Positions 27,867 to 35,924 of a stretch of 64,000 nt of DNA are shown here, one piece after another; position 1 is the first letter of the stretch, and the number at the start of each line of letters is the position of its first letter. The stretch comes from Petrachloros mirabilis ULC683 (lineage in GTDB: Bacteria > Cyanobacteriota > Cyanobacteriia > Thermosynechococcales > Thermosynechococcaceae), in NCBI RefSeq assembly GCF_009939295.1, contig NZ_WVIC01000001.1, forward strand, positions 124,001-188,000, given 5' to 3'. The notes below the pieces were generated by a model. That model was not told the DNA's origin, did no database searches, and was given only the letters and a program-made list of their open reading frames with translations. Both the position numbers and the translations under genes were made by a program.

Positions 27867-27942
27867 AAGTGCAAATAATGAAGTAAACGACACAATTCAG
27901 TGATTAGGCGTTGAAAACAGTTGTTTTCGCTTGCCTATACTT

Positions 27943-27971
27943 ACCTTAACAAAGAGATTTACTTTTGTAAA
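27943..27971 (-). promoter_or_regulatory. candidate psbA core promoter
   Basis: On the minus strand TTTACA (27971-27966) and TAAGGT (27948-27943) are separated by 17 bases, about 77 bases ahead of the psbA ATG. The region is strongly AT-rich, as usual for psbA. The -10 match is imperfect, so the start site is uncertain. Confidence 0.35.
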
Positions 27972-28027
27972 GTTTTTAAGATTTACTTAACAATTGCTAC
28001 AAGGTCGTAACATTGAAGCCCTGTGGC

Positions 28028-28387
<360 letters not shown>

Positions 28388-28627
28388 TCAGTTCAACATC
28401 AGCAGTTGCGAGCAGGCATTGCCACAGGGCAAACCCAGATCGCAGGCAGCACTCTAATGATGGCAAATCTGAGGGGGCGATATTGGGGCAGAAATTTCAC
28501 CTGAGAAAATGCCAAGCAGAGCGCAAAGGCTGATGTCTCCATCCGGCGACATATTGGTCTATGTGCGGCTTGAAGTACTATGAGAGGGAGTTCTAGTCAT
28601 ATGCCCTAGGGCTTTTATGATTGGCTT

Positions 28628-28735
28628 TATAGCGGTTTACAGATCAATGGAGTCCATGGGGTGCAAGGGGCAGGGCTCCCTGTGTGGGGGTGGAACCCCC
28701 ACACCCTGTACCTCACTCAGGTGAGAACCGCTGTA
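28628..28735. mobile_element. family D MITE-like element (108 bp)
   Basis: The termini TATAGCGGTT and AACCGCTGTA are inverted repeats with one mismatch. A perfect hairpin lies inside (GTGTGGGGGT-GGA-ACCCCCACAC, 28682-28704). A related end occurs at 50902 (TATAGCGGTTCTTAACTGAG against the reverse complement TACAGCGGTTCTCACCTGAG here). There is no open frame. It ends 38 bases before the ycf23 gene, so it may contribute its leader. The rest of the 394-base gap shows nothing else recognisable. Confidence 0.7.
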
Positions 28736-28772
28736 ATATTTCAGCATTGCAAGAGAAATAGAGAAAAACGCT

Positions 28773-29516
28773 ATGATGCATTCTGCTTTACGGTCTGTGT
28801 TTGCCCAGAGCCGAGCCCTCAAAATTATCAGTGGTCTCCATAACTTTGACTCCGAACGAGTTGCAGCGGTGGTAAAGGCAGCAGACCGAGGCGGGGCCAG
28901 TTTTGTCGATATTGCCGCTGATCCAGACCTGATTGCGGTGGCTCGCCAACAGACCGCCTTACCCATTTGCGTCTCTGCAGTTGAACCCCAATTATTTGTG
29001 CAAGCCATGGCCGCCGGAGCTGACCTCATTGAAATTGGCAACTTTGATAGCTTCTACGCCCAAGGCCGTCAATTTAGCGCCCAGGAAGTCTTGGCACTTA
29101 CGCACCAAACCCGCGATCTCCTCCCTGATGCACCCCTTTCTGTGACTGTTCCCCACATCCTGCCCCTAGATGAACAAGTGCGTTTGGCGACAGACTTAGT
29201 CCAGGCTGGAGCTGATATGATTCAGACCGAAGGTGGGACCAGCAGCCAGCCCGTCCACAGCGGCACCCTGGGGTTGATTGAAAAGGCCGCCCCCACCTTA
29301 GCAGCGGCTTACGAAATCTCTCGGGCTGTCGCCGTTCCAGTTCTTTGTGCATCAGGTCTGTCTTCGGTTACGGCACCACTTGCGATCGCAGCAGGAGCTT
29401 CAGGTATTGGTGTGGGGTCTGCGGTCAATCAACTTAACAGTGAAGTCGCCATGGTAGCGGTGGTTCGCAGTCTAGTGGAAGCCCTATCGGTGGCAGATCC
29501 CATAGGAGTCAAGTAA
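28773..29516 (+). CDS. ycf23: DUF561 / Ycf23 family TIM-barrel protein
   Basis: A 247-residue protein. Segments typical of the family are LKIISGLHNFDSERVAAVVK, GGASFVDIAADPDL, and the phosphate-binding type end CASGLSSVTAPLAIAAGASG, GIGVGSAVNQL. The fold is a TIM barrel. The family is found in cyanobacteria and red-lineage plastid genomes and has no established function. Two ATG codons stand together at the start. A family D element lies directly upstream. Confidence 0.88.
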   Translation: MMHSALRSVFAQSRALKIISGLHNFDSERVAAVVKAADRGGASFVDIAADPDLIAVARQQTALPICVSAVEPQLFVQAMAAGADLIEIGNFDSFYAQGRQFSAQEVLALTHQTRDLLPDAPLSVTVPHILPLDEQVRLATDLVQAGADMIQTEGGTSSQPVHSGTLGLIEKAAPTLAAAYEISRAVAVPVLCASGLSSVTAPLAIAAGASGIGVGSAVNQLNSEVAMVAVVRSLVEALSVADPIGVK

Positions 29517-29598
29517 ATTGCCAGGGCATGGAATCCCCGATTTACTGGAGACTCCATGATGTGCATCTTCCATTGGCATTCAGGTTCAGGAGGAATCT

Positions 29599-32139
29599 AT
29601 GAGAGCAGTCCTGATGGCAGGCGGCGAAGGAACTCGGCTGAGGCCGCTCACCTGTGATCTGCCCAAACCGATGGTGCCATTTTTAAATCGCCCCATTGCC
29701 CAGCACATACTTAATTTGCTCAAGCGGCATCACATCAAAGAAGTCATTGCCACGCTTTACTACCGCCCCGATGTCATGCGCGAATATTTCCGCGATGGGT
29801 CTGACTTTGGCGTCCAAATGACCTACGCCGTAGAGGAAGATCAACCCCTAGGAACCGCAGGCTGCGTCAAAAACATTTCTGAGTGGCTCACCGACACATT
29901 CATTGTGATCAGCGGTGACAGCATCACAGATTTTGATCTCAGTGCAGCTCTGAAATACCATCGCCAAAAGCAGGCTAAAGCCACATTGGTTTTGGCTCGC
30001 GTCCCCAACCCCAAAGAATTTGGGGTGGTGATCACCAATGACAAGGATCGAATTGTCCGATTTCTGGAGAAACCTTCAACCAGTGAGATTTTCTCAGATA
30101 CCGTCAACACAGGCATTTATATTCTGGAACCCGAGGTGCTGGACTATCTTCCCAGCAATGAATCAGTGGACTTCTCCCAAGACCTGTTCCCGCTGATGCT
30201 GGCCAAGGGTGATCCCATGTACGGCTACGTCGCCGAGGGGTACTGGTGTGATGTGGGCAATCTCGACACATACCGCGAAGCCCACTACGATGCCCTTCAG
30301 GGCAAAGTTGAGCTTGAAATGCCCTACCCAGAAGTGCAGCCAGGGGTCTGGGTGGGAACAGGCACCCAGATTGATCCCAGTGCTCAGATTCAGCCCCCAA
30401 TTTTGATTGGGGAAAACTGCCGCATTGGGGCACGCGCCAACCTCGACCCAGGGACAGTCATCGGCGACAACGTCACGGTGGGGCCTGACTCTAACTTAAA
30501 ACGCCCGATTCTCTGGAACGGCACCCTGGTTGGTGAAGAGGTACATCTGCGCGCCTGCGCCATTGCCCGAGGAGCCCGAGTCGATCGCCGCGCCCATGTC
30601 TTAGAAGGTGCCGTCGTCGGGGCACTGTCCACCGTAGGAGAAGAAGCCCAAGTCAGCCCAGGCGTGCGAGTCTGGCCTGGGAAAACCATCGAACCTGGGG
30701 CAACACTCAATATCAACCTAATCTGGGGGAGTACAGCACCCCGTAATTTGTTTGGTCAACGTGGGGTAGCTGGTCTAGCCAATGTGGATATTACCCCCGA
30801 ATTCGCCGTTAAATTAGGAGCCGCCTATGCCTCTACCCTAAAGCCTGGAACCCAGGTGATGGTCTCTCGGGATCAACGCAGCATCTCGCGCATGGTGTCA
30901 AGATCACTAATTTCGGGCTTGATGTCCGTGGGGATTACGGTGCAAAACTTAGAGGCCATGGCCCTGCCAATTTCCCGGTATGTGGTGAAGTCTCTCAAAG
31001 TTGCGGGAGGCATCCATGTCCGCATTCATCCCGAACGCTCAGACTACATCTTGATTGAGTTCTTTGACGCAGAAGGAATCAATATTCCCCCCGGCAAAGA
31101 GCGCAAAATTGAAGGGGCTTACTTTAAGGAAGACTTTCGGCGGGCTGCCATCCCCGAAATTGGAGGCATCAGCTACCCCAGTCAAATCCTGAGCGCCTAT
31201 GCCAATGGCTTTGAAAAGCGCCTCAATACCGAAGCGATTCAGCAAGGCAACTTTAAAGTCGTCGTGGATTACATTTACGCCGTGTCTGGAGCAGTACTCC
31301 CCGACCTGCTCAATAAGTTTGGCTGTGACGTGGTTGTGCTCAATGCCAGTCTGCGCCAATTGCCCACCACCGCAACCGAACGAGATGAACTCCTGACTCA
31401 GCTCGGCTCCGTCGTGGAAGCCCTGAAAGCCAACTTAGGGGTACAGGTGGCAGCCAATGGTGAGCAGTTACTCTTAGTGGACGAAACCGGAACTGCCATC
31501 CAGGGGGAACGACTCACCGCATTGATGGTAGATATCATTCTCACGGCCCATCCCAGGGGTACCGTAGTCGTACCCGTAGATGCCTCAAGCGCGGTGGAGT
31601 TGATTGCCCGTCGCCATGATGCTACCGTCATTCGCACCAAAGCCAATCCCACCGCCCTGATGCAAGCCTGTCGTGACAATTCTGGGGTCGTGCTGGGCGG
31701 CAGTGCCGACATGGGATTTATCTTTCCCCAGTTGCATCCCGGCTTTGATGCTATGTTCTCTATTGCCAAGCTGATTGAGATGCTGTCTTTACAAGAGCGA
31801 CCCCTAGGAGAGCTATACACCGATTTACCCCGTATTTTTCACCGTCACCATGCGGTTCGCTGCCCCTGGAATCGCAAAGGTGCCCTGATGCGAAATATAG
31901 TAGAAACCCATCCTAGCGAGCGGTTAGAACTGATTGATGGGGTCAAAATCAAGTCTGAGTATGACGACAATAACTGGCTGTTGGTCTTGCCTGATGCCGG
32001 AGAACCCTTAGTTCATCTCATTGCCAATGGTGAAGTTCGAGAATGGGTAGATGACATCCTCAGAGACTATCGACAGCGTGTGCAAGAATTTACAGAGTTA
32101 GAATCTGAAGATCTAGACGCCGAAAACTCGATTTATTAA
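29599..32139 (+). CDS. fused sugar nucleotidyltransferase / hexapeptide / phosphomannomutase-like protein (GDP-mannose pyrophosphorylase type)
   Basis: An 846-residue three-part protein. Residues 1-235 are a nucleotidyltransferase (MRAVLMAGGEGTRLRPLT, LGTAGCVKN). Residues 250-370 are left-handed beta-helix hexapeptide repeats (IGENCRIGARANLDPGTVIG). Residues 385-820 resemble a phosphoglucomutase/phosphomannomutase, but the usual TASHNP active-site serine loop is replaced by MVSRDQRSISRMVSRSLISG, so mutase activity is doubtful. Such fusions are annotated as mannose-1-phosphate guanylyltransferases in cyanobacteria and supply GDP-sugars for cell-surface glycans. It is a monocistronic gene with AGGAGG ahead of the ATG. 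Confidence 0.9.
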   Translation: MRAVLMAGGEGTRLRPLTCDLPKPMVPFLNRPIAQHILNLLKRHHIKEVIATLYYRPDVMREYFRDGSDFGVQMTYAVEEDQPLGTAGCVKNISEWLTDTFIVISGDSITDFDLSAALKYHRQKQAKATLVLARVPNPKEFGVVITNDKDRIVRFLEKPSTSEIFSDTVNTGIYILEPEVLDYLPSNESVDFSQDLFPLMLAKGDPMYGYVAEGYWCDVGNLDTYREAHYDALQGKVELEMPYPEVQPGVWVGTGTQIDPSAQIQPPILIGENCRIGARANLDPGTVIGDNVTVGPDSNLKRPILWNGTLVGEEVHLRACAIARGARVDRRAHVLEGAVVGALSTVGEEAQVSPGVRVWPGKTIEPGATLNINLIWGSTAPRNLFGQRGVAGLANVDITPEFAVKLGAAYASTLKPGTQVMVSRDQRSISRMVSRSLISGLMSVGITVQNLEAMALPISRYVVKSLKVAGGIHVRIHPERSDYILIEFFDAEGINIPPGKERKIEGAYFKEDFRRAAIPEIGGISYPSQILSAYANGFEKRLNTEAIQQGNFKVVVDYIYAVSGAVLPDLLNKFGCDVVVLNASLRQLPTTATERDELLTQLGSVVEALKANLGVQVAANGEQLLLVDETGTAIQGERLTALMVDIILTAHPRGTVVVPVDASSAVELIARRHDATVIRTKANPTALMQACRDNSGVVLGGSADMGFIFPQLHPGFDAMFSIAKLIEMLSLQERPLGELYTDLPRIFHRHHAVRCPWNRKGALMRNIVETHPSERLELIDGVKIKSEYDDNNWLLVLPDAGEPLVHLIANGEVREWVDDILRDYRQRVQEFTELESEDLDAENSIY

Positions 32140-32191
32140 ACTGAGGAAAATCAAGCTCAATTAGAAAGCTCCAATCACCCCCATTCAGTTG

Positions 32192-32380
32192 CTACGGAGT
32201 ACACACATCTCTGAGTCGAACCCATAATGCTGCATTCGCCCCCCCTACCCCCCCTCGCGCAGCGTGCCCGAAGGGCGTAATTCTGGGGGGAATCAGATGG
32301 TCAAAGTCCCCCAGAATTGGGGGATTTAGGGGGCTAGACAGGCTGAATAACAGAACCGAGGACTTGTGTGTACACGGTAG
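32192..32380. mobile_element. family B MITE-like element with target-site duplication (inverted copy)
   Basis: The ends CTACGGAGTACACACATCTC and GACTTGTGTGTACACGGTAG are inverted repeats. The element is flanked by identical CATTCAGTTG on both sides (32182-32191 and 32381-32390), a clean direct repeat that indicates transposition. The inner core has C-run/G-run hairpins and a small palindromic insert (GCGTGCCCGAAGGGCGTAAT). It has no coding capacity and fills most of the 304-base gap before the ssb-like gene. Confidence 0.85.
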
Positions 32381-32443
32381 CATTCAGTTGTTGCCTAACG
32401 TCTCCGGGCGTGCCCTCTTCCCCCACCCAAGGATACTAAAACG

Positions 32444-32980
32444 ATGAATAGCTGCGTACTCATAGCTGAAATCACCAAAGCTCCTGAGTTGAGATATACC
32501 CAGGATGGCAAAACCCCTTTAGCTGAAATGATTGTGAAGTTCCCAGGGCTAAGAGCAGAAGACCCCATGGAAACTCTCAAGGTTGTGGGCTGGGGCAATC
32601 TAGCTCAACAAATTCAAGAGCAATACCATGAAGGAGATCAGGTGGCTTTGGAAGGGCGCTTAAGCATGACCACCCTGGATCGCCCTGAAGGGTTTAAAGA
32701 AAAACGGGCTGAACTAATTGTGAGCCGGATTCATCCAATCGGTTTGCCGTTAGGTGCCTCTGCAGGTCGCTCTGTGTCTGCACCAACAAGCCCTGCACCA
32801 ACAAGCCCTGCACCAACAAGCCCTGCACCAACAAGTTCTGTACCAGCAAGCCCTGCACCAACAAGTCCTGTAGAAACAAGTCCTGCACCAACAAGCCCTG
32901 CGCCGGTGCCAAGCCCACAACCCCACTCTGAAGCACCTGCTGGTCCAGATGAGCTCAACTACGATGACATTCCGTTTTGA
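32444..32980 (+). CDS. Ycf41-type single-stranded DNA-binding protein
   Basis: A 178-residue protein. The OB-fold occupies about residues 1-105 (MNSCVLIAEITKAPELRYTQ, LKVVGWGNLAQQIQEQYHEG, DQVALEGRLSM). A low-complexity linker of PTSPA pentapeptides spans about 112-155. The acidic tip NYDDIPF resembles the SSB C-terminus that recruits repair and replication proteins. It fits the short ssb-like paralogue (ycf41 family) of cyanobacteria, not the main replicative SSB. A dciA-like gene follows after 114 bases. Confidence 0.87.
   Translation: MNSCVLIAEITKAPELRYTQDGKTPLAEMIVKFPGLRAEDPMETLKVVGWGNLAQQIQEQYHEGDQVALEGRLSMTTLDRPEGFKEKRAELIVSRIHPIGLPLGASAGRSVSAPTSPAPTSPAPTSPAPTSSVPASPAPTSPVETSPAPTSPAPVPSPQPHSEAPAGPDELNYDDIPF
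32779..32902 (+). repeat. 15-bp tandem repeat inside the ssb-like gene
   Basis: About eight units of a 15-base repeat (consensus CACCAACAAGCCCTG) encode PTSPA pentapeptides with variants PTSSV, PASPA, PTSPV and ETSPA. Copy number is likely to vary among strains by slippage. The frame is kept because 15 is a multiple of three. Confidence 0.9.
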
Positions 32981-33094
32981 AGTCGATTGATCACTGCCCC
33001 TTTGCCATCTGAAAAATCGGTTCAACCCCGACAACAGATCACAACTTAACCATCCCACAGATCAAAATGGATGGGCTTTAGAGAAACATGACCT

Positions 33095-33700
33095 ATGTCC
33101 CTTGCTGCCCTCAATCAGGTTTTAGCAGAACTTAAGCAAGCCCACTGGCGCAATCAACAAAAGCTAGAAGAACTGCTGAAATTGTGGTCTGAGATTGTCG
33201 GTCCAGCAGTGGCCAGTCAAACCCGTCCGGTGAAAATTACGGCCGATCAGGTTTTGTATGTGGCTACTTCCAGTTCGGTGTGGGCTCAGAATCTGATCTT
33301 TGAGCGGGCTTTGATTTTGCAAAAGCTCAATACCGTTTTAACACCGCCTCTGGTAGATTTGCATTTCTCGACCCGTGAGTGGCAATCTCGCCCCAGTCAG
33401 GGTTCTACGTCTCATTTGCCGCTTCCTCTACAGCCAGGATTTAAATCGATTCCTCGGCCTCCTCTGACCTCTGAGCTTGATCCCCAAACTGCCTTTGAGC
33501 GATGGGCTCAGGCAATTCAACTGCGAGGACGCAGCTTTCCCCTTTGTCCCCAATGTCAATGTCCGACCCCGCCAACGGAATTGTCCCGATGGTCAACCTG
33601 TGCCCTTTGTGCCGTGCGAACTCACCGTGCTTCAGGATCACTCCCCAATCGGGAGCAGCAGGAAGCGTTCTGGAAAGCCCATGGATTTGACCATGGCTGA
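33095..33700 (+). CDS. DUF721 / DciA-like protein (replicative helicase loader family)
   Basis: A 201-residue protein. Residues 1-90 form the DUF721 core (LNQVLAELKQAHWRNQQKLE, LWSEIVGPAVASQTRPVKIT, LYVATSSSVWAQNLIFERAL), shared with DciA, the ancestral loader of DnaB helicase. The C-terminus carries paired cysteines (CPQCQCP and TCALC) that could form a small zinc finger. It sits between the ssb-like gene and the KaiB-domain gene and overlaps the latter by 20 bases. Confidence 0.85.
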   Translation: MSLAALNQVLAELKQAHWRNQQKLEELLKLWSEIVGPAVASQTRPVKITADQVLYVATSSSVWAQNLIFERALILQKLNTVLTPPLVDLHFSTREWQSRPSQGSTSHLPLPLQPGFKSIPRPPLTSELDPQTAFERWAQAIQLRGRSFPLCPQCQCPTPPTELSRWSTCALCAVRTHRASGSLPNREQQEAFWKAHGFDHG

Positions 33701-34541
33701 TAGGGACGCCCCACAGTTGCTGAACTTGACCTTACCACCGTTTTTTAAGGGGCTGGCTGTCTTTACCCCTGGGGGTGACCTCGTTTACTGCATTGATCCT
33801 CAAAAACGAGGCCATTGGCACCTTCAACTTTGTATTGCGCTTCAAGATCTCTTGCATTTGTCGGATCCGCCCTTATTTTTAGGGCCCAGTTTTACGGCAA
33901 CGGTGGATCGCTGGCAAGATCCGCGCACGCAACAGGCCAAAATTTCGGCAGAAGCCCATGCCCGAGTCTGGCGGTATCGACCCCTGCTCAATGTCATTTT
34001 TGGGACGCAGATTGCACATTGGCAACTGTCCTTCCAGCCGGAGGGACTCGATGATCCGTTGGTGATTTTGTCCTATCGTGAGCAGTTCCCCCAGCTTTGG
34101 GAAAATCATCAGCTTGTTTGTCGCCTGGATCAAGTTCCTTATTTGCATACAGATAGTCAGGGAATGGTTGTCGTAGATCCGGTGAGTGGCCGCAATGCCC
34201 TGGCAACTTCGGGTGGGCTTTCTCAAGCAATCGCAGAGCCAGAAATGCCCGAAAGTTACGTACTTAGACTGTTTGTAGCGGGTTCTAGCGTCAGCACAGC
34301 CCATATTTTAGAGCGATTGCATCGGTTGCTCGATGAGGCTTTGCAGTGTCCTTATACGCTCCAGGTCATTGATGTGTCGAAGTATCCTGAACAGGCGGAA
34401 CGAGATCATATTTCGGCAACGCCAACTTTGGTGAGAGTTTGGCCGACTCCGGTGCGACGATTGGTGGGAGCCGTTGATCAATCACAAAAGATTTTAGGAT
34501 TGTTGAATTTGAAGCGATATAGCTCTGAAACCCTTATCTAG
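33681..34541 (+). CDS. KaiB-domain protein with N-terminal extension
   Basis: A 286-residue protein. Residues 194-277 (YVLRLFVAGSSVSTAHILER, YTLQVIDVSKYPEQAERDHI, ATPTLVRVWPTPVRRLVGAV) match the thioredoxin-like KaiB fold used by KaiB and the sensor domain of SasA. Residues 1-185 are a separate domain that I do not recognise, beginning LPPFFKGLAVFTPGGDLVYC. Ordinary KaiB has about 100 residues, so this is a fusion-type paralogue. The start at 33681 follows GGAAAG and overlaps the dciA-like gene by 20 bases. No kaiA or kaiC is in the window. A clock role is plausible but unproven. Confidence 0.8.
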   Translation: MDLTMADRDAPQLLNLTLPPFFKGLAVFTPGGDLVYCIDPQKRGHWHLQLCIALQDLLHLSDPPLFLGPSFTATVDRWQDPRTQQAKISAEAHARVWRYRPLLNVIFGTQIAHWQLSFQPEGLDDPLVILSYREQFPQLWENHQLVCRLDQVPYLHTDSQGMVVVDPVSGRNALATSGGLSQAIAEPEMPESYVLRLFVAGSSVSTAHILERLHRLLDEALQCPYTLQVIDVSKYPEQAERDHISATPTLVRVWPTPVRRLVGAVDQSQKILGLLNLKRYSSETLI

Positions 34542-34543
34542 TA

Positions 34544-34685
34544 AGAACCACTTTGAAAAAATCTAACGCCTTGCACCCGCCCCCTAAATCCCCCATTCTG
34601 GGGGACTTAAGAGTGATCAAAGCCCCCCAGAATGGGGGATTGGGGGGCGAATGCAGAGCATGGGAAGATTTTTAAAACAGCCTCT
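34544..34685. repeat. family C palindromic repeat, inverted (142 bp)
   Basis: The ends AGAACCACTTTGAAAAAAT and TTTTAAAACAGCCTCT are inverted repeats matching the copies at 17111 and 53736. Two hairpins lie inside (ATCCCCCATTCTGGGGGA and CCCCCCAGAATGGGGGATT). It begins directly after the stop codon of the KaiB-domain gene. Confidence 0.8.
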
Positions 34686-34766
34686 AAGTCTCCTTGTTTG
34701 AGACTCAAGTAGGACTGCTATATTTGCGCTATTCTCAAAGGTAACCCTCTGGATGTTTGAGTGAGA

Positions 34767-35924
34767 ATGAACACTTTGGTAAGTCTGCTTGACCGACTCC
34801 TGGCTGGTAGCCCTCTATCGGTAGAAGCGGGCGTGCGACTCCTGCAAGAAACAGATCCTGGCGCTGTCGCTGAAATTCGGGCGGCGGCGGATCACCTCCG
34901 GCAGCAGCAGGTTGGAGATACGGTGACCTATGTGGTCAATCGCAATCTCAACTTCACCAATCTCTGTGAGCAGCACTGTGGCTTCTGTGCGTTTCGACGG
35001 GATGAGGGGCAAGCCGATGCCTACTGGCTCACAGAGGAACAGATGCTCGCCAAGGTGACCGATGCGGTGCGGCATGGGGCTACGGAAATTTGTATTCAGG
35101 GGGGGTTGCATCCTGGTGCCAAGGAGAATGGGCAATCTCTGGCCTATTATGTGAGGCTGATTGAGGCGATTGCGGGGCAATTTCCAGATTTGCATTTACA
35201 TGCTTTTTCTCCCCAAGAGGTGCAGTTCATTGCCCGCGAAGATGGGCTTGGCTATGTCGAGGTGATTGCGGCACTGCGGGATGCGGGGGTGCAGTCTATG
35301 CCGGGAACGGCGGCGGAGGTGCTGGTGGATGCGGTGCGGCGGGTGCTCTGCCCGGAAAAAATTGATACGGCGACTTGGCTGGAGATTGTGGAAACGGCGC
35401 ACCGCTTGGGGGTGCCCACCACCAGCACGATGCTCTGTGGCCATATTGAAACTCCGGAACAGCAGATGGAGCATCTGCGTCTGTTGAGAGAGTTGCAACA
35501 GCGAAACTGCGATCGCGGCCTTCGCGGCATCACGGAGTTTATCTTGCTGCCCTATGTCGGACAGTCTGCCCCCAAATCTCTGCGTAGGCGGGTGGGACAT
35601 GACCAACCAATCCTGGCACCAGTGCTACAGTTGACTGCGGTAGCTCGCCTCTTTCTAGGGGCTTGGATTGAAAACCACCAGCCCAGTTGGGTCAAGCTGG
35701 GGCTAGCCGGAGCCACCGCAGCGCTAACCTGGGGCTGTAATGATATTGGCGGTACGCTGATGGAGGAGCATATCACCACCATGGCCGGTGCCCAGGGTGG
35801 TACCTGTATGGCAGTGGCAGATTTGCAAGGTGCGATCGCATCCCTAGGCCGACCCTGGCAACAACGCACGACCCTCTATACCCCTGTCACAAAAGCTCTC
35901 ACCGTCCCCAGCCTGTCTTTATGA
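34767..35924 (+). CDS. cofH: FO synthase subunit 2 (5-amino-6-(hydroxybenzyl)... synthase), radical SAM
   Basis: A 385-residue radical SAM enzyme. Cys67, Cys71 and Cys74 (CEQHCGFC) bind the 4Fe-4S cluster, preceded by the [10 protein letters not shown] block of CofH. The C-terminal part [17 protein letters not shown] is also CofH-like. With CofG it makes FO, the deazaflavin chromophore used by F420 and by photolyases. cofG is not in the window. The ATG at 34767 is preferred to a GTG two codons earlier. It overlaps the next gene by four bases. Confidence 0.93.
   Translation: MNTLVSLLDRLLAGSPLSVEAGVRLLQETDPGAVAEIRAAADHLRQQQVGDTVTYVVNRNLNFTNLCEQHCGFCAFRRDEGQADAYWLTEEQMLAKVTDAVRHGATEICIQGGLHPGAKENGQSLAYYVRLIEAIAGQFPDLHLHAFSPQEVQFIAREDGLGYVEVIAALRDAGVQSMPGTAAEVLVDAVRRVLCPEKIDTATWLEIVETAHRLGVPTTSTMLCGHIETPEQQMEHLRLLRELQQRNCDRGLRGITEFILLPYVGQSAPKSLRRRVGHDQPILAPVLQLTAVARLFLGAWIENHQPSWVKLGLAGATAALTWGCNDIGGTLMEEHITTMAGAQGGTCMAVADLQGAIASLGRPWQQRTTLYTPVTKALTVPSLSL

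Noticed and set aside
32779-32902. CRISPR-like array
   Set aside because: Units are contiguous, 15 bp, without spacers, and lie inside a coding frame.
32694-32958. Long minus-strand frames (GLVGAGLV-type repeats) opposite the ssb-like gene
   Set aside because: They are mirror images of the 15-bp tandem repeat that encodes the PTSPA linker.
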